64,000 bases of DNA from Meghimatium bilineatum (Eukaryota; Mollusca; Gastropoda; Stylommatophora; Philomycidae). Positions 1-9,152 of this stretch are shown one piece after another. The stretch is taken from positions 31,690,617-31,754,616 of the forward strand of contig CM067306.1 of assembly GCA_034231615.1 (NCBI GenBank), given 5' to 3'. The first letter of the stretch is position 1. Each line of letters opens with the position of its first letter. Both the position numbers and the translations under genes were made by a program. A model generated the notes under the pieces. The model did not search any database. It was not told where the DNA came from and saw nothing but the letters and a program-made list of their open reading frames with translations.

Positions 1-480
1 TACACAATACATGTATTAAAGCATACAAAGCCCCAGGGCAAATGAGACCAATCTTCAGAAACAAAAATGTAGATTTAAACACCAAAATAACACTATTAAA
101 AACGATAACTATGGCAACGATGTGCTATCACAAAGCCAATCATGGACAACGACAGCACAGGACAAAAGTAATCTTGTGACAGCTGAAACGGCATGCTTAC
201 GCATAATCCTAGAAATATCGCTAAGAGACAGATTAAGGAATGAGGACAGTAGACAAAAAACTGGCACCACCTTAATCTTGGAATATATTCAACCGATCAA
301 ATGGTTTGCACACATCAGCAGACTACCATCAGACATCATACCACAGCAAGCTATGCTACACAGATACAGTGATGGTAAATCTAGAGGCCGACCATGAAAA
401 CAATGTACCACCGAAATATAAGAGGCGACAAAATCCACAATATACTCAGCACACACAAGGGCCATCTCCAGAATACTTTT
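1..480 (+). mobile_element. Degenerate LINE fragment, C-terminal part of the reverse transcriptase ORF
   Basis: Plus-strand translation, hopping frames, gives the usual tail of a non-LTR retrotransposon polyprotein. An NKxYKAPGQMRPIF-like stretch is followed by a segment like 'LKTITMATMCY', then 'IKWFAHISRLPSD' and 'SDGKSRGRP', the conserved 'W-F-GH-x-R-P' and 'G-R-P' signatures downstream of the RT thumb. An open stretch covers 122-397, but stops and frameshifts break the rest. The fragment starts at or before the window edge, so its 5' part is not visible. It is a dead relic of the reverse transcriptase that copies element RNA at the target site. The family is not resolved. Confidence 0.65.
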
Positions 481-955
481 CTACCACTGAACCTGAAAGG
501 CAACAAAGGGTTTATCGAATAGATAGATATATAGACTATCTTAGCTCAAACTTCGAACTCACTCCGATGACAACAGGAAGAGGTGGTTCATATGCAAGCC
601 CCGCCTCTAGTCCTCCAAATGCCCAGAATACGACAATCAAAGCAATCATTGAATGTTGGATGTCACAATAACTGGCAAACGTTGCTCCACTGAAACGATA
701 TGAAAGGTATAATGTTAAATATACACACATGTGGTTAATCATAAATCAGTACTAGCATGGATATGGATAATAGTGGATTAAAAATGAAGTGCTGTTTGAT
801 GTTAGTCAGAAACTTGGATCCACACATCAACAGTTCTACATTATCAGGAACTAAAAACTGGTGCCTTATGCTTCCACCAGACAGCATACTTGATGCTCTT
901 GTATACTGCAATTTTATCAAACAAAAATTACTCTTAAATTTATTCTTTTACTACT
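481..955. other. No recognisable gene
   Basis: Short open frames occur on both strands (for example 536-742 minus and 757-975 plus), but none shows a motif I recognise. They overlap each other antisense, as chance ORFs do. Nothing is supported here. Confidence 0.5.
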
Positions 956-957
956 TG

Positions 958-1075
958 AGGAGAGCGGTGGTCTAGATGATAGAGAGCTTGCTTACTATCA
1001 CCGGGTTACAGCGTGCAAGGTTCAAAACCACATCCAGACAAACAAACAAACTTTGGTTGTTATTTATCACATGAC
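958..1075 (+). mobile_element. tRNA-derived SINE-like fragment
   Basis: A tRNA-like head is visible. A box-A-like 'gtggtctagatga' at about 968 is followed, about 45 bases on, by a box-B-like 'ggttcaaaacc' at about 1019. This spacing is typical of the internal RNA polymerase III promoter of tRNA-derived SINEs. The cloverleaf is poor, so it is not a functional tRNA gene. An (AAAC)n-like stretch follows. Confidence 0.5.
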
Positions 1076-1129
1076 ACGACCATTCTTCCGGTCAACCCAG
1101 ATGTAAATGAGTATCTGACTTATGAGTTC

Positions 1130-1345
1130 CTTCATTTATTGGTACCATGCCTTCCGGCGTAGGTGATCATGTCTCTCCATAGTCCTCTGTTATACATTTA
1201 AATATAGTTTCTGATGATTCTGCATCATGCCAGGCTTTCAAGCCATCCAACATTTTCTAACGTTGTCTTCCTCTGGCTCTCTTACCCTCCATCTTTCTAG
1301 TTGTGACGATGTTCTCCAGCCCACCTCTTCTATAACATCTTCTTC
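1130..1345 (-). mobile_element. LINE 3'-end fragment (RTE-like tail family)
   Basis: The reverse strand encodes a broken version of the 'GG-x-ENIVTT-K-EGKRxRGRxR' tail that is also present at 21685-21905 and 30757-31195. It ends at a 'CATGGTACC' equivalent of the 'RHGT' C-terminus seen in those copies. It carries stops and frameshifts and is 5'-truncated, the normal outcome of target-primed reverse transcription followed by decay. Confidence 0.6.
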
Positions 1346-1524
1346 TTCTTCTTTCGTTCACTTGAAACATGTCTATATCTGTAATTCTGTCTCCTGAATA
1401 AAACTCACTGTCTTTTGTAGTTCATACAGTGGCCCAGAAACTGTGATTGTCATCTTCTAATACAGTTAATAATTCCCTACTTGATGATTTTTCATATACT
1501 AGGAAGGGAATTGATCTCACTATT

Positions 1525-1800
1525 TGACGCGTCCTTTACAGAACGTTGTCCTCACTGCAACTATGTAAGCCTCTCGGTTCTGTGCAAGCTGCCCATCTTC
1601 TTCCAGTGTCATTTTCAGAAGATCTTCAATGTCATGTGTCCATCGTAGTCTTGGTCTGCCTCTTGTTCTCTTTCCTGGAACTTTCCATCATGAGTTTCTT
1701 GGCACAGATACATCTCAGCAGTGTTTGCCATTGCTTTCTGAACCAGTACTGGTCGCTTATCAGTTACCATCCTTCATGCACCCTCAGACCAATACGGGGA
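1525..1800 (-). mobile_element. LINE 3'-end fragment, same family as 11255-11660
   Basis: The reverse strand reads 'RTRGRPRLRWTHDIEDLL' followed by a 'GQLAQNREAY' segment and ends near an 'AVRTTFCKGR' motif. The DNA from 1534 ('acagaacgttgtcctcact') matches a stretch at 11273 in the same orientation. This is the C-terminal basic tail of a LINE ORF2. Plus-strand open frames over this interval are antisense shadows. Confidence 0.6.
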
Positions 1801-2100
1801 CTTTCGAAATCCAACACTCGAAACCGTTGTTGATAATACCATCTTCCACCATCTCTGCCAGCAGTTGTGTTGTATGGTAGGGGAGGATGTCCACTGGGAG
1901 AGTTGTTTCCCGTAGTTCAGCCGACTAGCCAAGGGAATTGGTCACTTCATCTAACAGTTGCTGCAGTTTAGTATTTGAAGAGCTATCTTCATCCCCAACG
2001 GCAGGTTACTGACATGGGACCTACCTTTATCTTTACTGTACTGCGAAATTGCCAGATGAACTTTAAATCAGATATTATAAATTAAATTATGAATAACGCC
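1801..2100. other. Unassigned sequence
   Basis: It may continue the minus-strand LINE relic to its left, since weak polar coding-like stretches occur with stops. No conserved motif is clear and no host gene is seen. Confidence 0.4.
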
Positions 2101-2103
2101 TAA

Positions 2104-2375
2104 GTATTGATCCACGCCTAAAAGTGGAGCAAAGAATAGAAACATTTTTTTTTCTTCCAAGCATGTCATAAGAGGTGACTAAGGAGTTTATGTGGTAGAG
2201 TTGGCTATCCAATACAGGGTGAAAGTGACCCAGCAGTCATGTGGGATTGTAAGGTATCATATAAAAGCTTTCAACCATAACACAACATATTGTGTTCTCC
2301 AAACAACATCCTGCTAATCTGCAGACGTCTGTGAACAAATATGGAAGCAGAAAAAGCAGACGATTTATTAATCAA
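2104..2375 (+). repeat. Dispersed SINE-like repeat, copy 1
   Basis: The copy contains the family landmarks in order. These are 'gtggagcaaagaatag', a 'gcatgtcataagaggtgac' block, 'taaggagtttatg', 'gagttggctatcc', a 'gtgaccca' block, 'cataacacaacatattgtgttctcc' split by mutations, and 'catcctgctaatctgcag' with a purine-rich tail. The same order recurs about ten more times between 3.6 and 26.2 kb on both strands. Confidence 0.7.
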
Positions 2376-2550
2376 AATTCTTTGTCCCCCCTCTAGCAAA
2401 ACAGAACTTGCCACTTAGAGCTATCAAACATGTGAAAATTGTATTCCCCACCTTCCCCACCCCAAGTATTTTAACAAATAAACAAATATAATTAAGATAA
2501 AGGAAAAGTTGTTTTTAAAGAAACCCACTCCCATCTCAGCAGTCATATCT
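2376..2550. other. Unassigned AT-rich spacer
   Basis: No coding or repeat signal is seen here, apart from a pyrimidine-rich run near 2440-2460. Confidence 0.4.
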
Positions 2551-2822
2551 ACAACCTTGCCACCAGTGTATATGAAACAGTCGGACAACCTTGCCGTCAG
2601 TGTATATGAAACAGTCGGACAACCTTGCCGTCAGTGTATATGAAACAGTCATACAACCTTACCATCAGTGTATATGAAACAGTCGGACAACCTTGCCATC
2701 AGTGTATATGAAACAGTCGGACAACCTTGCCATCAGTGTATATGAAATAGTTGGACAACCTTGCCATCAGTGTATATGAAACAGTCAGACAACCTTGCCG
2801 TCAGTGTATATGAAACAGTCGG
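2551..2822 (+). repeat. Minisatellite, 34-bp unit, about 8 copies
   Basis: Head-to-tail copies of a 34-bp unit built on 'acaaccttgccgtcagtg' and 'tatatgaaacagtcgg'. Copies differ by single substitutions (ccgtc / ccatc / ccacc). The unit is not a multiple of three and no frame stays open across it. Confidence 0.9.
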
Positions 2823-2883
2823 CAAATGTTTCATGTTATTCTAAGAATTCAATCAGCTCAAATTCTAGTCTGTCTGTATATGT

Positions 2884-3130
2884 AACAATCCCAGTAACCA
2901 GAAGTGTAACAATCACAGTAACCAGAAGTGTAACAATCACTGTCACCAGAATTGTAACAATCACAGTAACCAGAAGTGTAACAATCACTGTAACCAGAAT
3001 TGTAACAATCACAGTAACCAGAAGTGTAACAATCACAGTAACCAGAAGTGTAACAATCACAGTAACCAGAAGTGGAATAATCACAGTAACCAGAAGTGTA
3101 ACAATCACAGTAACTAAAAGTGTAACAATC
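2884..3130 (+). repeat. Minisatellite, 24-bp unit, about 10 copies
   Basis: The unit is 'gtaaccagaagtgtaacaat' plus 'caca', with few substitutions. Because 24 is divisible by three, it stays open on both strands; the plus frame gives the 8-residue repeat VTRSVTIT. No start context or domain supports expression. Confidence 0.9.
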
Positions 3131-3204
3131 CTGCTTCAGTTCAAAGAACAATATAATATAGAAACATCGAAGATTTATTATTAAATAAAAATAATAATGC
3201 AGCA

Positions 3205-3330
3205 TTCGGGAATTGAACCAGGTCATCTTAGATGACACCTACTCGCCTCGCAACTCTGATGTGGTCGTAGATGGAAAATATGTTGACTCAAGTTGCGAGG
3301 TGGGTAGGCGTCATCTGAGTGCTCCTGGTG
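3205..3330. repeat. Imperfect hairpin with a tRNA-like left arm
   Basis: The left arm around 3226-3254 ('cacctactcgcctcgcaact') pairs with the right arm around 3290-3322 ('agttgcgaggtgggtaggcg'), with a loop of about 35 bases. On the minus strand the left arm is preceded by a box-B-like 'ggttcaattccc' (plus 3208-3219). A tRNA-derived SINE fragment in inverted pair is therefore likely. Confidence 0.6.
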
Positions 3331-3371
3331 CAAATTCTGTTTCCTACATTGTTATTTTTTTCAGTTGGATG

Positions 3372-3578
3372 TGCAGTTTAGTAAGCTGGTGCCAGCCCCT
3401 TAATGTATGGGCTTATTTAATGTATGTTCTATCCAACGCTAGCATCTTTTCTTAAGTCCTGGATTCACAGTTGAATGCACAGTTTAGTGAACTGGTGCCA
3501 GCCTCTTAATGTATGGATTTATTTAATGTAAGTTCTATCCATTGCCAGCGTAATTTCTTCACAGTTGCTTGCGTAGTT
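3372..3578 (+). repeat. Tandem duplication of a 104-bp segment
   Basis: The blocks starting at 3372 and 3476 share 'tgcagtttagt-a-ctggtgccagcc', 'ttaatgtatgg' and 'ttatttaatgta-gttctatcca' in the same order. Two copies are seen, with about one mismatch per ten bases by eye. Confidence 0.8.
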
Positions 3579-3639
3579 CTTGCTATGAGTTCCAATTCAT
3601 CTACATGTTTCCTGGGTCATAAGAGCACAGAAAAGTGAC

Positions 3640-3805
3640 ACTGTTATCTTCTTCTTCTTCAGCTTTCATTCTCAAACTCCCGCTGGATCTCTTTTGTAGC
3701 AGGACAATGGTTCTACTAGATTTTCAGCAGGATGTAGTCCAGAGAATGGAAAAGCGTTGTATCACCATTTTACTTTCACCAATAACCCAACACATCTGTC
3801 TTTGG
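3640..3805 (-). repeat. Dispersed SINE-like repeat, copy 2 (reverse)
   Basis: Reading the reverse strand, it ends with the (GAA)n tail (plus 'cttcttcttcttc' at 3650). It carries the subfamily block shared with 8988-9152 and 26005-26150, containing 'gagatccagc-gg-agtttgaga'. It is truncated where the oppositely oriented copy 3 begins. Confidence 0.65.
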
Positions 3806-4132
3806 TTGACACTGTTACCTGCCACACATGTCCTAAGAGACGATTAAAGAGGTTTTGGGATGGAGTTTTGTGTCCCATCCCAGAAGGGATCAAAGTGAAC
3901 CATAAGCTGTGCTAAAGTCGGATGTGTCAGGCCAAACATCACAGATAACGTGGCCAAACATCACAGATAAGCAGCCAAACTGTAAACTATGACACAGCAC
4001 ATTCTGTTCTCTGGATTGTTTCTCAAATACTACGTTTCCCATTAAGGAAGTTGTGCAGCAGGGAGGTGCTATTTGTTCTCTTGACTGCATCCTACTATTC
4101 TGTAGGAGTTTGAGAACAAAAGAAGAAGTTCT
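3806..4132 (+). repeat. Dispersed SINE-like repeat, copy 3
   Basis: Landmarks are 'cctaagagacgattaaagagg', 'ttttgggatgga', 'agtcggatgtgtcaggcc', a duplicated 'ggccaaacatcacagata' pair (about 3930-3970), 'tgacacagcacattctgtt' and 'aggagtttgagaacaaaag'. Extra sequence of about 70 bp sits between the 'tctggatt' and 'catcctactattctg' landmarks. It forms a head-to-head pair with copy 2. Confidence 0.65.
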
Positions 4133-4215
4133 TAATTTGAATAAAGTTAACACCCTTTTAATCATTCCTTTAGCTATTATCTCCCTTTAATTTCTGCATT
4201 CTACAAAAATAAATA

Positions 4216-4584
4216 CAGTCATTCCTAAGTTATCGCGGTTAATAGGGACCAGAACCGATCGCGATAAGTGAAAAGAAGTAGTGTCATCCTCTCATTTTTA
4301 TCACACATACATTTTTTGTGTATGTATAATATCAATAAGTGTATATGAAACCATATAAGTGCATATGTTATCATTAGAACATTAAAAAATAGTTTCAACA
4401 TGTAGATAAAATATTAATAGTATAAATAACACATAAAATAATGTATAAATAATAAAATACGATACGTGTGTGTGTGTAACAGAAGTAGATGTAACTAAAG
4501 TGTACATACTGTAAATATGTTTTTAGAAATCTGTGATGTACTGAGGCCGCGATAAATTAACCGCGAAGTAGCGAGGGATGACTG
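4216..4584. mobile_element. MITE, pogo/Tigger-like, 369 bp, flanked by TA
   Basis: Terminal inverted repeats: the left end 'cagtcattcctaagttatcg' pairs with the reverse complement of the right end ('cagtcatccctcgctacttc'), and both ends carry an internal 'cgcggttaat'-type block. TA lies immediately outside both ends (4214-4215 and 4585-4586), as expected for Tc1/mariner/pogo target duplications. The interior is AT-rich with a short (GT)n and no transposase. It would have been moved in trans by a full-length relative. Confidence 0.85.
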
Positions 4585-4619
4585 TAAACAAACTTTGTGC
4601 TTATATTGGATATGTACTA

Positions 4620-5230
4620 AGAATAAATGAAGAATGTTGAAAGATTAAATGGAGATTTAAGAAGACTACATGAGTATTGTCAAACATGGAAACTGAAAGT
4701 AAACTGTGAGAAAACTATCTATACCATCTTTACCAAAAGTCATAAAGTAGCCAAAGAAAATATCAGTCTATGGTTGGACACACAGTAATTGCCAAGAGAA
4801 CATCCCACATATCTTGGAATCACGCTTGATCGGCAGCTCACCCTCAAGAAGTATGTAGAAAATATAAAAAATAAAGCACTTAAACGATTGCAACTACTGA
4901 AAAGACTCACAGGCACATCTTGGGGATCAGACAAGGATACCCTTAGAGGATTATATCTTGGGTACATACGCTCTGCTTTAGAATACAACAGTACACTCCT
5001 TACAACATGTTCTAAGACAAATGTAGAATCTCTAGACAGAGTGCAGAACAATGCCCTACGTCTTATTAGTGGAGCAATGAGATCTACACCGACGGCTGCA
5101 TGTGAAATACATACGAATGTAGAACCCCTTGAGATGCGGAGAGATGTGGCTGCAATGGAAGCTTATGAAAGAACACTCAAATAAACAACTTGTAGAAAAC
5201 TGGCAACCAAACTACAGATTAAAACAAAAG
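4620..5230 (+). mobile_element. LINE relic, reverse transcriptase C-terminal part
   Basis: Frames joined by eye give 'LRRLHEYCQTWKLKVNCEKT', the conserved RT stretch just after the catalytic palm, then 'YLGITLDRQLT' (the YLG motif). The thumb region follows as an open frame at 4789-5184, with 'ALKRLQLLKRLTG', 'LYLGYIRSALEY' and 'LDRVQNNALRLISG'. This arrangement is typical of RNase H-bearing non-LTR elements. The palm with the YADD box is missing to the left, so the element is 5'-truncated. The adjacent RNase H part begins at about 5391 in another frame, after indels. Confidence 0.85.
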
Positions 5231-5390
5231 TCAGTCCTTAGCCATGTCAATGAAATAAAAGACAGCTATCACTTCCCAGACAAGAACTGCAAAGAGTAGA
5301 AAAATATTTACCACCACACGCAAGTTTTAAATTACCGGAAATCAAGACACAAGAGATAATTCAACAAAAAGTTCAGACCCAGTAAGTCTT

Positions 5391-5882
5391 ATGAAAGCAA
5401 CACAGAAATCAATAGACACCTACCCAGAACAATGGATCCATGTCTATACAGATGGGTCTGCTTTTAAAGCCACTATCAAAGCAGGTTATGGTGTCTATAT
5501 AGAATATTCAGACAAAACATCTGATGAGTTGGTTGATGCTTGGGGGGAGATATGTTCTAACTATGAAGCTGAAATAGCACTAGAAGTTTCCTTGTACCAC
5601 CTGAAGACCATATTTGATACCTTTCCAACAAAAGTCCAAAATATTGTGATTTTGACAGATTCTATGTCTGCTCTTCAGACACTAGAATGTGATGGAAATT
5701 GTAAACCTGAGCTAGTTGAAATATATCACCATGCAAACCAACTGCTTACATTGTATGAAGTCAGCTTTGTTATGCAGTGGATTCCTGGCCACTCAAACAC
5801 ACCTGGCAATGACAAGGGAGCAAAGAAGGGAGCACAACAAGAACAGCCATATACACAAACACCATGCACACAGTTAAAATGA
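5391..5882 (+). pseudogene. LINE RNase H domain (inactive)
   Basis: An open frame of 163 codons carries RNase H landmarks: 'HVYTDGSA' (first catalytic Asp), 'NYEAEIALE' (catalytic Glu), 'ILTDSMSALQTL' (second Asp) and 'WIPGHSNTPGNDKGA'. RNase H removes the RNA template during retrotransposition. In LINE RNase H the last motif normally continues with Ala-Asp-x-Leu-Ala after 'GN-x-K'. Here 'GNDKGAKKGA' lacks that Asp, apparently through a short in-frame deletion, so catalysis would be lost. It lies directly downstream of the RT thumb fragment and upstream of a C-terminal zinc-finger remnant. The family is not settled; an RNase H-bearing clade such as I or a relative is likely. Confidence 0.85.
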
Positions 5883-6362
5883 TGTTGAAATCTGTGAACA
5901 AAGAAAATTGGATGAACAGATTGGCCATGGGAAACACTGGGAGGGAAATCTATAAATATATGACCAGCCCAAATCCTTAAGACAACATAAACAACCTCCT
6001 GGGAAGGAAAGACCAGAGTATCATCTTCAGAATGCGCACACAACATGTACAGCTTAATAATCGCCTGAACAGAGTACAATCACAACACACTCCAGGGTGC
6101 CGGATGTGCACTCATCTCTATAAAACTGTTGACGACCACATTTTTTAATGCCTAGCACTGGAGGACATCATGAAAATGCTACTCCCTCCAGGGCCAGATA
6201 AATGGAACACATTATATGGAACAAAACAACAGCTAACAACAAACACATGCATATATCCCACAATAGCAGTGGGTCAAAGGGCATGAGCCCATGGACGCTG
6301 GATCAGCAACCAAGAATTAATGAAAATAGACTGTCATTACAAACATTAACTGACTGAATTTT
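5883..6362 (+). mobile_element. C-terminal region of the same LINE, with zinc-finger remnant
   Basis: Frame-broken translation shows 'IIFRMRTQHVQLNNRLNRV' followed by a 'GCRMC' to 'DDHIF-stop-CLA' stretch. This matches the Cys-x2-Cys...His-x4-Cys motif commonly found after RNase H in these elements. A TAA sits just before the last Cys. It closes the element near 6360, shortly before an unrelated MITE. Confidence 0.7.
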
Positions 6363-6382
6363 ATGATTTATATTTAGTTATA

Positions 6383-6556
6383 CAATGGAAATCCCTTTAT
6401 ACCAATTCTATTCTAACAAATTTCCCTATATAACAACACTTTTCAAGATCCTCAATTATATTTATTCTATATTGTTTGTACTGTATATAAAGAATTTCTG
6501 TTATTACATACACATTTTGTCGGTCCGGACCACGTTGTTATAACAGGATTCCACTC
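6383..6556. mobile_element. MITE, 174 bp, flanked by TA
   Basis: The left end 'caatggaaatccctttata' pairs with the reverse complement of the right end ('gagtggaatcctgttataac'). TA flanks both sides (6381-6382 and 6557-6558). A second copy lies at about 24981-25153 with the same internal landmarks ('aacaaatttccctatata', 'attatatttattct', 'ggaccac/aagttgttataa'). There is no coding capacity; it is probably a Tc1/mariner/pogo-group non-autonomous element. Confidence 0.85.
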
Positions 6557-6594
6557 TACAACCTTAGTGACAAACTTCATTGATTGTGAAAACT

Positions 6595-6621
6595 GTTGCT
6601 ATATTTAAGAAATATAGCAAC
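6595..6621. repeat. Perfect 12-bp hairpin with 3-base loop
   Basis: 'gttgctatattt', loop 'aag', then 'aaatatagcaac' form a perfect stem. The hairpin is isolated: no T-run and no neighbouring gene give it a role. Confidence 0.8.
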
Positions 6622-7055
6622 CATAGTGATAATATTACTAAGACTAACTCATCTAGAATAGCACATTATTCTAAAATGGCTACACCCACATAATACAGTC
6701 TGTTGACAACGTTTGCGAGTATTATTCTTGAAAAATTCAAAATTCTGGAAAATGAGCTTTTTTTATATATATGAAGAATTTCATTTCGCAGTATCTCTTA
6801 CACATGTATTCACTGGCGAAAAACACTATTAACTAATCCTCACACTTAGAATCCTAAAATCACACCCAGCATTATAATAAGTAGAATTTCACTCTTGAAA
6901 TAACTCTGGGACTTTCAAATTAAATTAGAAAATGGAAACATTCATTACAACACATTGACAATTTCAAAGCTCTATGTCATGTGATAGATTTTATACATAC
7001 TTTTAAAGATGGCGAGGATTAATGTCTAAAAAATTTGCAAATACCCTTGCTAATG
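6622..7055. other. Unassigned AT-rich interval
   Basis: No repeat match, open frame of note or RNA signal was recognised in these about 430 bases. Confidence 0.4.
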
Positions 7056-7099
7056 GAACATAAGTATATTCTGGAATGAAGATCAGTAAAGTGTTACGG

Positions 7100-7264
7100 T
7101 AAGTATATCTTTCTAGGAGGTGAGCAAGAGGTAAGCAAAGATACAAATGGGAAACAAACATCATAAGATGGACATGTTACAGTCTAACAGAGTGCACCAC
7201 CAAGGCAAGAGACAGGAGATGTTGGATGACTGTTGCAGCCAACCTTCATTCAGGAGATGGCAAT
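7100..7264 (+). mobile_element. LINE 3'-end fragment (family A, GGAGATGG end)
   Basis: Plus-strand translation reads 'RYKWETNIIRW', then 'TECTTKARDRRCW' and 'VAANLHSGDG' before the end. The same block, with 'ECTTK' and 'VAANLRCGE', recurs at 31590-31755. It is the extreme C-terminus of an RT ORF, severely 5'-truncated. Confidence 0.7.
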
Positions 7265-7295
7265 TAATGTGAATCTTTAATGAATTTTAATATGT

Positions 7296-7585
7296 AATTA
7301 GTGAATCTTTCTAGTAATTTTATCTTAAAAATAATTTCAATATTTGATAATTTTATCTTAAAAATAATTTCAATATTTGATAATTTTATCTTAAAAATAA
7401 TTTCAATATTTTATTATTTTATCTTAAAAATAATTTCAATATTTTATTATTTTATCTTAAAATAATTTCAATATTTGATAATTTTATCTTAATAATTTCA
7501 ATATTTTATAATTTTATCTTAAAAATAATTCCAATATTTTATTATTTTATCTTAAAAATAATTTCAATATTTTATAATGTTATCA
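7296..7585 (+). repeat. Minisatellite, about 33-bp unit, about 8 copies
   Basis: The unit is built on 'ttttatcttaaaaataattt' and 'caatatttgataa', with small indels (loss of AA, g/t changes). It is extremely AT-rich and non-coding. It ends just before the FOXRED1-like exon at 7608. Confidence 0.9.
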
Positions 7586-7607
7586 CACAATTAAGACAGA
7601 GAAATAC

Positions 7608-7810
7608 TCCTACCACTGGATCCCTTTCAATAATTGTAATACTTGATGCCTTTGGGTTCTGCTGCTTCATCCAATAAGCAACAGATGAACCAATGACTGC
7701 TCCCCCAATGATAAGAATATCTGTTTCTTTGGGTATTTCATGTTCGGACACTGTTGCCTCAATACCTTGAATCTTTTCTTTCTGAATCTTCCATGGTGAT
7801 TTGTACCTGA
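7608..7810 (-). pseudogene. FOXRED1-like exon, N-terminal FAD-binding (Rossmann) part
   Basis: The reverse strand reads 'HEIPKETDILIIGGAVIGSS', then 'VAYWMKQQNPKASS' and 'ITIIERDP'. This matches the start of FOXRED1, a DAO-family FAD flavoprotein that helps assemble respiratory complex I in mitochondria, where beta-1, glycine loop and alpha-A are followed by an acidic residue (ERD) gripping the FAD ribose. The acceptor AG is at plus 7811-7812. The donor is ambiguous, GT at either 7606-7607 or 7612-7613. The reading phase joins in frame to the exon ending at 10220. The glycine loop is GGAVIG, so the central invariant Gly of GxGxxG is Ala. That suggests a decayed copy or an unusual paralogue. 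Downstream exons should lie below 7.6 kb, but none was recognised there. Confidence 0.75.
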
Positions 7811-7879
7811 CTATTTTATAGAATAAATATAAAGATTAGCTGATGGCAAGATACAGATACAGCAGATGGTTAATCATAA

Positions 7880-8115
7880 TAAGACTTGCAACCCGTCAGG
7901 GTCAGGGGGGTGTCACATTGGAGGCTTTAGTATAAATAGCCATTGAATAACCTCTGTCCTCAGTTATTTGCATGAGTGTAGAAAAATCATGTCTGTGCCA
8001 TTCTTTGATATTGCCAACCAAAGATTTACTGTTGCTGCCTCTTCTCCTTCCATCTCAACTTTTCCTTGCTAGAAGTCAGTAACTTCGTAAATGCTCTGTG
8101 TATAATCCAATAAGT
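7880..8115 (-). mobile_element. LINE 3'-end fragment (family B, CCCTGACGG end)
   Basis: On the reverse strand a frame-broken 'LRWKEKRQQQ' basic tail is followed by the 3' end 'CCCTGACGGGTTGCAAG' and a (TTA)-like tail. The same end occurs at about 9160 (minus), 27645 (plus) and 28200 (plus). Confidence 0.6.
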
Positions 8116-8139
8116 GGAGGTGACCTAGTAATTATCATC

Positions 8140-8900
8140 GCATTTCAAAAATGTACATCGATATTCAACAGTATGCAAGCATGTATTTCCACTTGTGTCT
8201 TGAACAAAACTTCTGAAAATTTTAAAATGTTGCAACCAGTTTTCAGAAAACCCTGGCTAGGTCCATATATATAAAAAAACACTGGTGTTTCAAAAGTGGA
8301 CTCACATCCTTTGAAGATGTGACCATCCTCCTACCACACTGACAAGATCATAGCACTATGCAAGAAATCCTATGCTCTGATAGATGATTCAAAAACAGAA
8401 CTGCAATGTGTCCTTGATGCTACATGCAGACATTGCCATGAGAAGTATTACACTGGCAGTTGGATCCATCATAATACCCTCGCACACAAGTCTATCACAA
8501 CGAACAAATTTTTGACACAACACAATATTTTATTGCTCCCACAGCCTCCATACCAGGTCATTCTCCATGTGACTTTTTTCTTGTTTACTCAACCGATGAG
8601 ACAAATGAGGGTTATTCCAAAAAGTGCCTACCAGAGATGCTTCCTTCAGTGGCAGGAGTGATGGAATAAGTGTATACAATCACAAATTGTGCCTAACAGA
8701 GATTCTTCCTTCAGTTGCAGGAGTGATGGAATAAGTGTATACAATCACAAATTGTGCCTAACAGAGATGCTTCCTTCAGTTGCAGGAGTGATGGAATAAG
8801 TGTATACAATCACAAATTAGCTACTTTGAAGGAGATGGAGCTAACTAGTCTGTAAGTTTAAACTTTCGCATAAAAAAACATGTCCCATAATTAATTTAAT
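8140..8900 (+). mobile_element. Mariner-like transposon remnant with internal triplication
   Basis: Joined frames reproduce mariner transposase landmarks in order. N-terminal helix-turn-helix: 'SENFKMLQPVF', then 'FKSGLTSFED'. Catalytic core: 'WIHHNNT' (family HHDNA, second Asp replaced by Asn) and 'KFLTQHNI-LLPQPPY', then 'SPCDFFL' (third Asp retained). C-terminus: 'FLQWQE-WNKCIQSQ' and an 'FEGDGAN'-like end around 8825. The region between the DNA-binding and catalytic parts is much shorter than in the family, where the transposase is about 340 residues. The C-terminal QW...WNKC stretch is present in about three tandem 64-bp copies (8628-8818). Stops are frequent, so this is a dead cut-and-paste transposon. 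Confidence 0.7.
8628..8818 (+). repeat. Tandem repeat, about 64-bp unit, 3 copies, inside the mariner relic
   Basis: Each unit contains 'gatgcttccttcagttgcag' (or a near variant), 'gagtgatggaataagtg' and 'tatacaatcacaaattgtg'. It duplicates the C-terminal coding segment of the transposase, so it arose after or during decay of that element. Confidence 0.9.
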
Positions 8901-8987
8901 CAATAATCCTCATACTATAATTGTTACCTTTTACATTTATATTAATATTTATAACTAATAATAATAACAACAACATTAATAATAATA

Positions 8988-9152
8988 ATCTTCTTCTTCT
9001 TCAGCATTTATTCTCAAACTCCAGCTGGATCTCCTTTGTAGCAGGACCATGGTCCCACTAGATTTCGAGCAGGATGTAGTCCAGAAAATGGAAATGCGCT
9101 GTGTCGCCGTTTTATTTGCGCCAATGGCCCGACACATCCGTCTTCGGCGGAC
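8988..9152 (-). repeat. Dispersed SINE-like repeat, copy 4 (reverse)
   Basis: On the reverse strand 'ggatgtgtcgggccattggc', a 'cggcgacacagcgcatttcc' block, 'ctggactacatcctgctcga' and 'ctggagtttgagaataaatg' run into a (GAA)n tail (plus 8990-9003). It belongs to the subfamily with the extra 'accatggtcctgctacaaag' block. Confidence 0.8.

Noticed and set aside
958-1035. Functional tRNA gene
   Set aside because: Only the two promoter boxes resemble a tRNA. Acceptor and anticodon stems do not pair well, fitting a SINE head instead.
2795-3184. VTRSVTIT-repeat protein, 129 codons
   Set aside because: It is a by-product of the 24-bp minisatellite; equally long frames exist on the opposite strand.
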